The translations under genes and the position numbers were made by a program. Below are positions 8,393 to 15,807 of a DNA stretch of 30,270 nucleotides, piece by piece. The notes beneath the pieces were generated by a model. It did no database searches. It saw only the letters and a program-made list of their open reading frames with translations, and was not told the origin of the DNA. Position 1 is the stretch's first letter. The number at the start of each line of letters is the position of its first letter. The stretch is from Bdellovibrio sp. (GTDB lineage Bacteria; Bdellovibrionota; Bdellovibrionia; Bdellovibrionales; Bdellovibrionaceae), in the NCBI GenBank assembly GCA_019104905.1, contig JAHRXB010000097.1, positions 1-30,270 of the forward strand. Reading direction: 5' to 3'.

Positions 8393-9134
8393 AAAAAATC
8401 TTTTGTCGGCGCAAGCCGACCCCAAAGCCGTCGAATCCTTAAAACCCATTGGCAAACTGTCTTTAGAGCAGGCGTTTGAGGTGTACCACCGAGGCTATTT
8501 CGCTCGACTCACCGAGGCCCTAAGCAAAACCTTCCGCGCCGTCCGCTGGGCCTTGGGGGAAGAGCTTTTTCGCCATGTCGCCCGCAGATATATCGAAGCC
8601 CAGCCATCGATATCCTATGATCTTTCAGACTATGGAGAGACCTTCCCCGAATTTCTAAAAAGTTCCCAATCCACCCGAGGCATTGTTTTTCTTTACGATT
8701 TAGCTCGCTTTGAGTGGACGTTTAAGAATATGTACCATGCGGCTTCCTCTGAGCCCCTGCCGGTAGAGCGTATTCGCGAACTTTTACACTCTGAAGACTT
8801 CAAAATCCAGTTCATCGAGGCCTTCGAGATCTTTGAAAGTCCTTACGCGATTTTCGATCTCTGGAGCCATCGCAAAGAACCGCCCTATCAGTTTGAAGAC
8901 ATCAACTGGAATCATCCTGAGTGCCTTATGATCTATAAGAAACAAAAAAAGGTCTACGTTCAGCGCCTTGATGCCATCGAAGCGCAAATCCTCACTGAAC
9001 TCAAAGAGGGCAGTGCCGTGGCCTCTGCGCTGGCTGATTTTTCAAGTTTGCTCACCCCTGACAAAATTGCTCAGCTTTTTCAAATGATGATGAGAGCAGG
9101 AATCATCGAGGACATCCTTGTTTTGGAAAACTAA
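8361..9134 (+). CDS. DUF2063 protein (HvfC/BufC-type), partner of MNIO enzyme
   Basis: This 257-residue protein has the DUF2063 N-terminal domain (annotated in databases as a putative DNA-binding domain), seen in AFEVYHRGYFARLTEALSKTF, ALGEELFRHVARRYIEAQP and SYDLSDYGETFPEFL over about residues 30-100. In studied systems this protein acts as the peptide-recognising partner of the MNIO enzyme rather than as a transcription factor. GGAGAG at 8350-8355 serves as its ribosome binding site inside the end of the DUF692 gene, so translation is coupled. The C-terminal part (about 105-257) is less conserved and ends in a winged-helix-like stretch. It ends four bases into the convergent chemoreceptor gene. 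Family assignment is firm; the role here is inferred from the partner. Confidence 0.85.
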   Translation: MKLNEAQSLFKKNLLSAQADPKAVESLKPIGKLSLEQAFEVYHRGYFARLTEALSKTFRAVRWALGEELFRHVARRYIEAQPSISYDLSDYGETFPEFLKSSQSTRGIVFLYDLARFEWTFKNMYHAASSEPLPVERIRELLHSEDFKIQFIEAFEIFESPYAIFDLWSHRKEPPYQFEDINWNHPECLMIYKKQKKVYVQRLDAIEAQILTELKEGSAVASALADFSSLLTPDKIAQLFQMMMRAGIIEDILVLEN

Positions 9135-10597
9135 GCAGCTTTGTTGCTTTCTTTTCCAATCACCTCGGAAGCCATCGTAAACACCATGTGTTGAAGAGTA
9201 TTGGCTTGCGCTGACATTTCCTCTGACGTTGCCGCCGTCTCCTCCGCCGCAGCCGAAAAGGCCTGAGTCTGTCGTTCTAAAGAACCCATCGCTTCGTGGA
9301 TGGCGTGAATACCCTCTGATTGATGTTCAGAAGATTCGGCAATTTCTTGATTCAATACAGTCACCTTTTGAACCGACGTGACAATGCCATCCAGGACTTT
9401 GTCGCTTTTTTCTGCCAACGCCAAAGAAATTTCAGTCTGCGCGACGCTGCTAGTAATTACTGTTTTCACTTCCTTTGCCGCCTGCGCAGATTTCAAAGCC
9501 AACCCACGAACAGCGTCGGCCACCACGGCAAACCCTTTTCCTTGTTCACCGGCACGTGCGGCCTCCACAGCTGCGTTCAAGGCAAGAAGATTGGTCTGAA
9601 ATGCAATGTCATCAATAATATCCATGGCCGAGGTGATCTCACCAGAAATCTTCGACATCACGGTGATTGATTCAATCAGCTTTTTTACCTCTGATGCTCC
9701 CTGAGAGGCACCGGTCTCTGAGTTCTTGGCAAGTTCGGCCGCGCTTTTAGCGCGTTCCTGATTTGCACGAACAGTTTCATTCAGATCTCTGACTGCTTTT
9801 AAAGTTTCCTCAATTCGCGCGGCGGCCTCCACGGCACCTTGCGCGACACTTTGGCCCGCATTAGATAACATATTAGAGGCTTCAAGGACCTGCTGACTGG
9901 CCTCATTGGTATCAGTCACCGTGCGAGCCAAGAAATTCATGAGCTTTCCAGCAAAGGTAAAGAAAAGTCCAAAGGCCACGACGAACGCCAACGTAAAGCT
10001 GAATAGAACCTTGTTTCGAAATGCCGCTACAGCCGCCTCCACGTCATCGACGTAAACACCGCTTCCCAAAACCCACTTCCAAGATTTGAATTGTCTCACG
10101 AAACTGATTTTTGGTTCCGGCCGTGGAGATCCCGGCTTCGGCCAAAGATAACTTACAAAACCTTGCCTCTGGTCGGTCTGAGCCACTTTCGTAAATTCCA
10201 CAAAAAGACGAAACCCATTGGGGTCCTTCATCTCTGAAAGATCTTTGCCATTCAGCTCTGGCTTCATCGGATGCATCATCATAGTCGGATGCAAATCATT
10301 GATCCAAAAATATTCTTCCCCGTTATAACGAAGCTTTTCAACTGCTGCCAGAGCTTGAACCTTCGCGTCCTCTTCCGACAACTGCTTCTTTTCATAAAGT
10401 GCGTAGTAATGCTCTATCACTTTACTCGCCACATCCACGGTGTTCCGAAGTGCCACTTTACGATCCTCGTACATATTTTCACGCACCAACGGAAGAACAT
10501 AAAAAAGAACAATGCTCCACAGAGGAGTGATCGCAACAACCAAAAGAGCTAAGGTCTTATAACGATAGCTACGTGACTTCCAAAAGTGACTCAACAT
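9131..10597 (-). CDS. Methyl-accepting chemotaxis protein with single Cache sensor, no HAMP seen
   Basis: This is a 488-residue membrane chemoreceptor. Transmembrane segment 1 lies at about residues 16-38. A periplasmic single-Cache domain covers about 40-190, with family-typical EEYFWINDLHPTMMMHP, NGKDLSEMKDPNGFRLF and WKWVLGSGVYVDDV. Transmembrane segment 2 is at about 196-218. The cytoplasmic part is a long coiled coil whose hairpin tip (about 333-366) contains IAFQTNLLALNAAVEAARAGEQGKGFAVVADAVR, which binds CheA and CheW. I see no clear HAMP domain between segment 2 and the coiled coil and no C-terminal CheR-tethering pentapeptide. Single-Cache domains of this type often sense small organic acids, but the ligand cannot be told. 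GGGGGGAT precedes the ATG at 10597. Confidence 0.94.
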   Translation of the reverse strand: MLSHFWKSRSYRYKTLALLVVAITPLWSIVLFYVLPLVRENMYEDRKVALRNTVDVASKVIEHYYALYEKKQLSEEDAKVQALAAVEKLRYNGEEYFWINDLHPTMMMHPMKPELNGKDLSEMKDPNGFRLFVEFTKVAQTDQRQGFVSYLWPKPGSPRPEPKISFVRQFKSWKWVLGSGVYVDDVEAAVAAFRNKVLFSFTLAFVVAFGLFFTFAGKLMNFLARTVTDTNEASQQVLEASNMLSNAGQSVAQGAVEAAARIEETLKAVRDLNETVRANQERAKSAAELAKNSETGASQGASEVKKLIESITVMSKISGEITSAMDIIDDIAFQTNLLALNAAVEAARAGEQGKGFAVVADAVRGLALKSAQAAKEVKTVITSSVAQTEISLALAEKSDKVLDGIVTSVQKVTVLNQEIAESSEHQSEGIHAIHEAMGSLERQTQAFSAAAEETAATSEEMSAQANTLQHMVFTMASEVIGKESNKAA

Positions 10598-10742
10598 CGG
10601 ATCCCCCCGGGTCTTAAAGAATCTAGAAATGCATCGGGAGGCGAATTAAGATTCTGAAGTATTCTCCTGACTTTGCGAGGAACATTTCACTTATTTGCCT
10701 CAACTTAAGGCATCTCGATTGGCTTTCACTATGTCAAAAACC

Positions 10743-10768
10743 TTGCTCTCCTCATAAAAACAGAGCAA
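10743..10768. promoter_or_regulatory. Inverted repeat in the leader of the first Crp/Fnr gene
   Basis: TTGCTCT at 10743-10749 and AGAGCAA at 10762-10768 form a perfect 7-bp inverted repeat with a 12-base spacer, 32 bases before the start codon. No T-tract follows. It could be an operator for the Crp/Fnr protein itself or a leader hairpin. It does not match the TTGATC-type box found elsewhere in the window. Confidence 0.3.
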
Positions 10769-10800
10769 AAGGGTGTTACAATGTTCTCATGGGAGTTCAT

Positions 10801-11454
10801 ATGAAACAGCGTCCTACGGATAACTGCCCCATTTGCTCGACTCAGGAAGAGAAAATCACTGAGAAAATCATTCCTCTTATTCAAAGGAAGAGGTATCCCA
10901 AGAACACATTGATCTTTGAGCAAGAAGACAGCTCTCAAGGATTCTATTTAATTCACAAAGGAACCGTGCGAATCTCCAAGATCTCTCCGGCAGGGAAAGA
11001 GATGCTTATTGAAATTCTCGGCCCCGGAAAAACCTTTGGGGAAGCGGGCCTTTTAGGACAAGAAAAAAACGCCGACTCGGCAGCGACTTCTGAAGAGTCC
11101 GAGATCTATTATATTCCCAAACAAGACTTCCAACAGATTCTGGCGCAAAACCCAGAGCTGTATCAATCCGTCGTCCAATCACTGATTCGCTGGATGGATA
11201 AACTGCACTTGGTCATCGAGAACATCAGTCTGTCCTCAGCTAAAGATCGCGTGTGGTCTTATCTGTGTCGCCTGCAGCAAGAGCAAAACAGACCCTTGAT
11301 CCACCTTAACGGAAAAAAGCACGAGGTGGCGATGATGCTGGGCCTTCGTCCAGAGACCTTTTCCAGAACGCTTTCTGATTTAGAAGCGGAGGGTCTTATT
11401 AAAATGAACCACAAGCAAATACAGATCGTGAATCGAGACCAAAACACAATATAG
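10801..11454 (+). CDS. Crp/Fnr family transcriptional regulator (upstream of nrdG)
   Basis: This is a 217-residue Crp/Fnr regulator: a cyclic-nucleotide-binding-type beta barrel at about residues 28-140 (FEQEDSSQGFYLIHKGTVRI, LGPGKTFGEAGLL), a dimerisation helix, and a winged helix-turn-helix at about 170-210 (HEVAMMLGLRPETFSRTLSDLEAEGLI). I chose the ATG at 10801, which has GGGAG five bases upstream; an ATG at 10789 has no evident ribosome binding site. The N-terminus has one CPIC pair (Cys 9 and 12) but not the full set of cysteines expected of an oxygen-sensing Fnr 4Fe-4S site. It precedes the anaerobic reductase genes by 82 bases and is a candidate regulator of this island. The effector is unknown. 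Confidence 0.9.
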   Translation: MKQRPTDNCPICSTQEEKITEKIIPLIQRKRYPKNTLIFEQEDSSQGFYLIHKGTVRISKISPAGKEMLIEILGPGKTFGEAGLLGQEKNADSAATSEESEIYYIPKQDFQQILAQNPELYQSVVQSLIRWMDKLHLVIENISLSSAKDRVWSYLCRLQQEQNRPLIHLNGKKHEVAMMLGLRPETFSRTLSDLEAEGLIKMNHKQIQIVNRDQNTI

Positions 11455-11459
11455 AGTGA
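11444..11459 (+). promoter_or_regulatory. Putative NrdR box 1 upstream of nrdG
   Basis: ACACAATATAGAGTGA matches the NrdR consensus aCaCwATATaTwGtGt at 14 of 16 positions. It overlaps the stop codon of the preceding Crp/Fnr gene. Its centre is 32 bp from that of box 2, about three helical turns, which is the arrangement typical of NrdR operators. Confidence 0.6.
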
Positions 11460-11469
11460 TCCAGATCAG
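11456..11469 (+). promoter_or_regulatory. Putative Fnr/Dnr-type box upstream of nrdG
   Basis: GTGATCCAGATCAG contains the perfect dyad TGATC-CA-GATCA and fits the TTGATCNNNRTCAW box repeated in this island. It lies between, and partly on, the two NrdR boxes. Its spacing to a possible -10 (TAAAAT at 11499-11504) would place it near -48 rather than -41.5, so the exact promoter is uncertain. Confidence 0.55.
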
Positions 11470-11475
11470 TTTTTC

Positions 11476-11491
11476 CCACAATATCTAGTGA
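11476..11491 (+). promoter_or_regulatory. Putative NrdR box 2 upstream of nrdG
   Basis: CCACAATATCTAGTGA matches the NrdR consensus at 13 of 16 positions. With box 1 it forms a tandem pair, expected to bind the dATP/ATP-sensing repressor NrdR, which must be encoded outside the window. It lies about 45 bases before the nrdG start. Confidence 0.6.
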
Positions 11492-11536
11492 TCACCCCTA
11501 AAATGCCGCTATCGTTAATGTCATCGGGTGATGACA

Positions 11537-11983
11537 ATGAATATTTACAACTACGATATCGTCTTCCAAGAAGTCCCCAACCACATAGCCCTGGCATTCT
11601 ATGTCTGTGGCTGCCCGTTGAAATGCCCGGGCTGTCACTCCACAGAGTTATGGACTGAAAAGTCAGGGTCTCCCCTGACCCACGACCTCTTCCAACATCT
11701 TTTGACACGATACAAAAATAAAGTGGACTGCGTCCTCTTCCTGGGAGGAGAGTGGCACCAAAAGGAGCTTCTTGAGTTTCTCAACGAAGCCCGTCGTCAG
11801 GAGTTCAAAACCGCTCTTTACACCGGGCGCGAGGATGTTTGTGAAGAACTGAAATCCTCTCTCGATTTTTTAAAGACCGGCCCCTGGAGAGTCGAACTGG
11901 GAGGACTGTCCTCACCCACGACCAATCAGATCTTTCGGGATCTCACGAATAACACAATTTTAAATCATCTTTTTCAACCATGA
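11537..11983 (+). CDS. nrdG: Anaerobic ribonucleotide reductase activating protein (radical SAM)
   Basis: This is the radical SAM activase that creates the glycyl radical on NrdD. Counting from the ATG at 11537 it has 148 residues. The CxxxCxxC cluster motif is CPLKCPGC at residues 26-33, followed by HSTELW; FLGGEWHQ (about 65-75) resembles the GG(E/D) SAM-binding motif. GGTGAT at 11527-11532 can pair with the 16S rRNA end at a good distance from this ATG; alternative starts at 11528 (GTG) or 11531 (ATG) add up to three residues. NrdD follows after 25 bases, so they form an operon. It is probably controlled by the NrdR and Fnr/Dnr-type boxes upstream and used when oxygen is low. Confidence 0.93.
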   Translation: MNIYNYDIVFQEVPNHIALAFYVCGCPLKCPGCHSTELWTEKSGSPLTHDLFQHLLTRYKNKVDCVLFLGGEWHQKELLEFLNEARRQEFKTALYTGREDVCEELKSSLDFLKTGPWRVELGGLSSPTTNQIFRDLTNNTILNHLFQP

Positions 11984-12008
11984 GCGAAACACAACAAAAG
12001 GAGCAGCT

Positions 12009-13913
12009 ATGATTCGTTTGAGTCCGGATCAGATTAAAAACAAAATTGATTTCATCAATAATTACCTCAAGGCGCAAAATGCGGCAGAAGGCTCTCGCCT
12101 GGATGCCAATGCCAACGTCACACATAAAAACATTGCGACCCTGGAAGCGGAAATCAATAAAGACATTAATATTCAAATCAATCGGACTCTCGTGTCGAAT
12201 AAGATTGAATCCCTTTTTGGAGCAGACCTGGCCAAAGAATACCTCCGTCAAATCGAATCTCATGAAATCTATGTTCATGATGAAACCTCTTTAAAGCCGT
12301 ATTGCGCTTCGATTTCCATGTATCCGCTTTTGTTGGAAGGTCTTAAAGGACTTGGTGGCGAATCCCGCCCACCCCAACACCTTGAAAGCTTCTGTGGTTG
12401 TTTCGTCAATCTGGTTTTCGCCATTTCCGCCCAGTTCGCCGGAGCTGTCGCGACGGTGGAATGGCTGATGTACTTCGATCACTTCGCAAGAAAAGATTAT
12501 GGTATCGACTACCTAAAAACCCATCCCGAAATCGTCAACAACCACCTTCAGCATGTGGTCTATGCCCTGAATCAGCCCGCGGCCGCTCGTGGCTATCAAT
12601 CTGTGTTCTGGAATATTTCTGCCTACGACGAATACTACTTTAAATCTCTTTTCGGCGATTTCGTCTTCCCCACCGGCGAACGGCCCGTTTGGGAAAGCGT
12701 GAAGGCTTTGCAAGATCACTTCATGACTTGGTTCAATGACGAAAGAAAAAAGGCCATCCTGACCTTCCCGGTTGTGACCGCCGCCATGTTAGTGGAAAAC
12801 AACGAACCTAAAGATAAAGATTTTGCGATGATGTGCGCGAAAGAACTGAGTGAGGGCAATAGCTTTTTCATGTACATGAGTGAGTCCGCCGACAGCCTGG
12901 CAAGCTGCTGTCGCCTGCGCAATGAGATCTCTGACAACACCTTCAGCTATTCTTTGGGTGCGGGAGGTGTCGCCACAGGTTCGATCAATGTCATCACCAT
13001 CAATATGAATCGTTTGGTGCAAAAAGGCCTTGATCTTAAAGAGACCGTCAACAAAGTGCAGAAGTATCAAGTCGCTTATCGCACATTGATGGAAGAGTAC
13101 TTTAAGGCGGGCATGCTGAGCGCTTATTCTTCCGGGTTTATCTCACTCAACAAACAATTCCTCACTATTGGAATAAACGGCATGACGGAAGCCGCGGAAT
13201 CTCAAGGCATTCGCGTTCAAAACGACGCCAATTACAAAGAGTTCGTTCGCGAAAAACTGAAGGTGATCTTTGATGAAAACCGCAAAGCTCGTGAACTTTA
13301 TGGTTATATGTTTAACACGGAATTTGTTCCGGCGGAAAACCTCGGCGTGAAAAACGCGCTTTGGGACCGCAAAGACGGACTCAAGGTTCCTCGCGATTGT
13401 TACAATTCCTACTTCTATATCGTGGAAGATGATTCCGTGAATGCTCTGGATAAAATGGATCTTCACGGTAAAGAGATGATGCAATATCTGGATGGAGGAT
13501 CGGCATTGCACCTGAACCTGGAAGAGCGCCTCAGCGCCGAAGGTTTCTACAAACTTATCAAGGCGGCGGCTCGTTCAGGATGTAATTACTGGTGTGTGAA
13601 TGTCAAAATCACGATCTGCAACGAGTGTGATCACATCGACAAAAGAACGCTTTATCAATGCGCCAAATGCGCCAGCGAAAATGTCGACCACGCCACGCGC
13701 GTGATTGGATACTTAAAAAGAGTTTCCGCTTTCAGCGCGGCTCGCCAGAAGGAAGCCGCCGAACGGTTCTATCACTCTACTCAGGCTTCACACGCACAAT
13801 CTTCGGAAGGAAAAAGTAACCCCAAACCAACAAGCCCAGTATCCACGTATAGGCTGCATACAGCAGATGAGACTGGTAAATATGAGGAGCAAACCCCGCC
13901 GACAAACGTGTGA
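12009..13913 (+). CDS. nrdD: Anaerobic (class III) ribonucleoside-triphosphate reductase
   Basis: This 634-residue glycyl radical enzyme reduces ribonucleotides for DNA synthesis without oxygen. AAAGGAG precedes the ATG. A conserved Cys lies at about 99 (KPYCASISMY), with further Cys in SFCGCF and SCCRLRNE. Near the C-terminus there is a four-Cys zinc site (C537, C540, C551, C554) and then the glycyl radical loop RVIGYL with Gly567. It lacks the N-terminal ATP-cone found in the longer E. coli enzyme, so dATP feedback through that domain is not expected. The last roughly 45 residues (SHAQSSEGK... onward) extend past the usual end and overlap the convergent nnrS gene by 137 bases; they look low in complexity and may be dispensable. 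Confidence 0.95.
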   Translation: MIRLSPDQIKNKIDFINNYLKAQNAAEGSRLDANANVTHKNIATLEAEINKDINIQINRTLVSNKIESLFGADLAKEYLRQIESHEIYVHDETSLKPYCASISMYPLLLEGLKGLGGESRPPQHLESFCGCFVNLVFAISAQFAGAVATVEWLMYFDHFARKDYGIDYLKTHPEIVNNHLQHVVYALNQPAAARGYQSVFWNISAYDEYYFKSLFGDFVFPTGERPVWESVKALQDHFMTWFNDERKKAILTFPVVTAAMLVENNEPKDKDFAMMCAKELSEGNSFFMYMSESADSLASCCRLRNEISDNTFSYSLGAGGVATGSINVITINMNRLVQKGLDLKETVNKVQKYQVAYRTLMEEYFKAGMLSAYSSGFISLNKQFLTIGINGMTEAAESQGIRVQNDANYKEFVREKLKVIFDENRKARELYGYMFNTEFVPAENLGVKNALWDRKDGLKVPRDCYNSYFYIVEDDSVNALDKMDLHGKEMMQYLDGGSALHLNLEERLSAEGFYKLIKAAARSGCNYWCVNVKITICNECDHIDKRTLYQCAKCASENVDHATRVIGYLKRVSAFSAARQKEAAERFYHSTQASHAQSSEGKSNPKPTSPVSTYRLHTADETGKYEEQTPPTNV

Positions 13914-14913
13914 ATCCGGCTAAAGACATCAGAAGAGCTCCAAGGAAAAGCCCCTTGGAGTTCTTCTCCCACTCCATATTGTGACGACCGTGAGAAAGAC
14001 TGACTCGAGTCGCAATCATAAAGGTCAGCAGTCCCAAACCTGATACCAAAATCACGTGCAAAAGATGAACGCGATAATCAGGAAGAAAAACCGTTCCGAT
14101 TTGGCCCAACACCAAGCTCCAAGCCGCCCCCCACAGCCACCAACTTTGAAAAGCCCGACGTTGTGGCAACTTATGAATCTTCCAGAAATACACGACGATA
14201 AAAATCTCTAACAACGCCCGCACAACCTGGGAGATCGTGAAGAAATGCAGCACTTCCAAAATGAAGCTGACCACAAAAAGCACCCCCAGCGTTGCAAAGA
14301 GAGGCACACGAGATTTTATCTTCTTTCCATCTGTCGGCATCGGAGTCCACCCTAATAGAGCAGGCACCAGGCGACTTCCCACCCCTAAAACCAAACAAAG
14401 AACGTAAGTTTGTAAAAAGAAAATGCGACCTAAATTGTAAAGCTCCACGGGCAGTTTAAACACTTCCGAAAAGGTTAGAATCAAACTGCCAATAAGTCCC
14501 GTCGCCATACCAAAACCCACAAGTAGAAAGGCATCAGGAGGATTGCTTTTCCTGTTCACAAAACGGCGGAACAAATAAGTTGTTAGAAAAATAAAAATCG
14601 CCGTCACCACAATAAAGAAATAGATCTTCTTTTGCGGAAGCAAACTCAAGAAAAGAGCCCCAATGAGGGCAAAAGAAAGGGCTTGATCTGTCTTCGTCGG
14701 CCCAAAGCTACTGGTAAACTTTGGAGCCGCCGTCATCAAGAAGCCACAGACAAAACAAAGAAAGAAGCCCCCCGTCATAATTTCGGGATGATGTAAGCCC
14801 GGATAAGAGACTAAATTCCAAGGAAAAAGAATCCACAAAAGAACTCCCCAAACCCCCAAAGCCCATCCTGCTGGGAAAAAATATCTGTAGCCATCCATCT
14901 GCGTTGTGCTCAT
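13777..14913 (-). CDS. nnrS: NnrS family membrane protein (nitrosative stress, denitrification-linked)
   Basis: This 378-residue polytopic membrane protein, with about 12 hydrophobic segments, belongs to the NnrS family: heme- and copper-containing proteins expressed with denitrification genes and linked to relief of nitric oxide stress. Typical features are the N-terminal FFPAGWALGVWGVLLW, HPEIMTGGFFLCFVCGFLMTAAPKF, GVGSRLVPALLGW and late DYRVHLLHVILVSGLGLLTFMIATRVSLSHGR, with many His in or near membrane segments that could bind metal. GAGG lies five bases before the ATG at 14913. It diverges from the second Crp/Fnr gene, with two Fnr/Dnr-type boxes in the 156-base spacer, and overlaps the nrdD 3' end. 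Confidence 0.92.
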   Translation of the reverse strand: MSTTQMDGYRYFFPAGWALGVWGVLLWILFPWNLVSYPGLHHPEIMTGGFFLCFVCGFLMTAAPKFTSSFGPTKTDQALSFALIGALFLSLLPQKKIYFFIVVTAIFIFLTTYLFRRFVNRKSNPPDAFLLVGFGMATGLIGSLILTFSEVFKLPVELYNLGRIFFLQTYVLCLVLGVGSRLVPALLGWTPMPTDGKKIKSRVPLFATLGVLFVVSFILEVLHFFTISQVVRALLEIFIVVYFWKIHKLPQRRAFQSWWLWGAAWSLVLGQIGTVFLPDYRVHLLHVILVSGLGLLTFMIATRVSLSHGRHNMEWEKNSKGLFLGALLMSLAGFTRLSAGFAPHIYQSHLLYAAYTWILGLLVWGYFFLPKIVRVKPE

Positions 14914-14981
14914 ATCAACCTCATCTCGCGTCCAACTCCCCCGCCCAGCCTCAACCTAAAACAATCCCGTCAGCGGCGTCG

Positions 14982-14995
14982 TTGATCAGAGTCAA
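14982..14995 (-). promoter_or_regulatory. Putative Fnr/Dnr-type box for nnrS
   Basis: TTGAT-CAGA-GTCAA is a near-perfect Fnr/Dnr-type dyad centred at 14988.5. For leftward transcription to nnrS, a -10-like TAGGTT (minus strand, 14953-14958) places the start near 14947, putting the box at about -41.5, the class II activator position. The -10 is weak, which suits an activator-dependent promoter. Confidence 0.6.
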
Positions 14996-15012
14996 GAAAA
15001 TGAAAGAAAAAC

Positions 15013-15026
15013 TTGATCTAGATCAT
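15013..15026 (+). promoter_or_regulatory. Putative Fnr/Dnr-type box for the second Crp/Fnr gene
   Basis: TTGAT-CTAG-ATCAT is centred at 15019.5, with a perfect TGATCTAGATCA core. A start at about 15061, just before the GAGG ribosome binding site, would put it at -41.5, with the AT-rich TCTAAA near 15052 as a possible -10. It is 31 bp from the nnrS box, so activators bound at both would face the same side of the helix. Autoregulation of the Crp/Fnr gene is possible. Confidence 0.6.
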
Positions 15027-15069
15027 AGAATATCCCCCTCCGGTTTGCGATTCTAAATGTGAGGTTCCT

Positions 15070-15807
15070 ATGCTATCTGATGTGACACGTAAGTTGAAAA
15101 GTCTTGATGTATTTAACGCCCTTTCAGACCGAGATCTGAAAGAGATTTCGCCTCATTTCGAAATTATTCATCTCAGACACCGGGAAGTTCTTTTTGTCGA
15201 GGACGCCCCTATTCAGGACCTCTATTTGGTCCTCTATGGTTCGTTTAAAATTCAAAAAAAGGTCAATAACTCCACCCCCGTGATCTTCAACTTTTTAGGA
15301 CGGGGCGAGTTCTTAGGCATTGCCATGGCGGACATCGCTCAACCACGATACCCCGCCACGGCCATCGCCAACGAAGATAGCGCCATTCTGCGCTTTTCGC
15401 GGGACTTCTTTTTGAGTATCCTGGTTCAAGTTCACGGCGTTCGCGAGGTGGTCAAAAGACAGGTCAGCGAACGCTTCTTAGAGCTGCAAAATGATCGCTG
15501 CATGGAAAAGGGCCGCATGCCCCAAAGAATTGCAGACCTTTTATTGCGACTCTGGGAACGACAAGGAGAAAGTAGCGGCTCACAAATCGTCATCCCCATC
15601 ACCCGCAAAGACATTGCCCAACGGCTTGGCACTCACACCGAAACTGTGATTCGAGTTCTCAGCGCCTGGGGCAAAAAGGGATGGATTCAAACGACGGACC
15701 GACGCATCGATCTTCTTGATATTCAAAAACTACAGGAGATTCGCCATGAAAGAAGTTCTGAACAATCTCAGAGAGCAGCACCAGAAGATTCTGATGATGT
15801 TGGATAG
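15070..15807 (+). CDS. Crp/Fnr family transcriptional regulator (Dnr-like candidate)
   Basis: This 245-residue Crp/Fnr protein has a nucleotide-binding-type barrel at about residues 12-130 and a winged helix-turn-helix at about 170-215 (ITRKDIAQRLGTHTETVIRVLSAWGKKGWI). Its only cysteine is in NDRCMEKG, so it cannot hold an Fnr-type 4Fe-4S cluster; a Dnr-like heme/NO sensor or a ligand-free regulator is more plausible. GAGG lies five bases before the ATG. The gene overlaps the hemerythrin-like gene by 62 bases and faces nnrS across a spacer with two matching boxes. It is therefore a good candidate for the regulator of the TTGATC-box genes here, although the other Crp/Fnr gene competes. The C-terminal tail beyond about 225 is polar and unconserved. 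Confidence 0.9.
   Translation: MLSDVTRKLKSLDVFNALSDRDLKEISPHFEIIHLRHREVLFVEDAPIQDLYLVLYGSFKIQKKVNNSTPVIFNFLGRGEFLGIAMADIAQPRYPATAIANEDSAILRFSRDFFLSILVQVHGVREVVKRQVSERFLELQNDRCMEKGRMPQRIADLLLRLWERQGESSGSQIVIPITRKDIAQRLGTHTETVIRVLSAWGKKGWIQTTDRRIDLLDIQKLQEIRHERSSEQSQRAAPEDSDDVG

Noticed and set aside
10598..10800. Flagellar-type (sigma-28) promoter for the chemoreceptor gene
   Set aside because: TTAAGTTG is present on the minus strand, but no GCCGATAA-like -10 lies at the required spacing.
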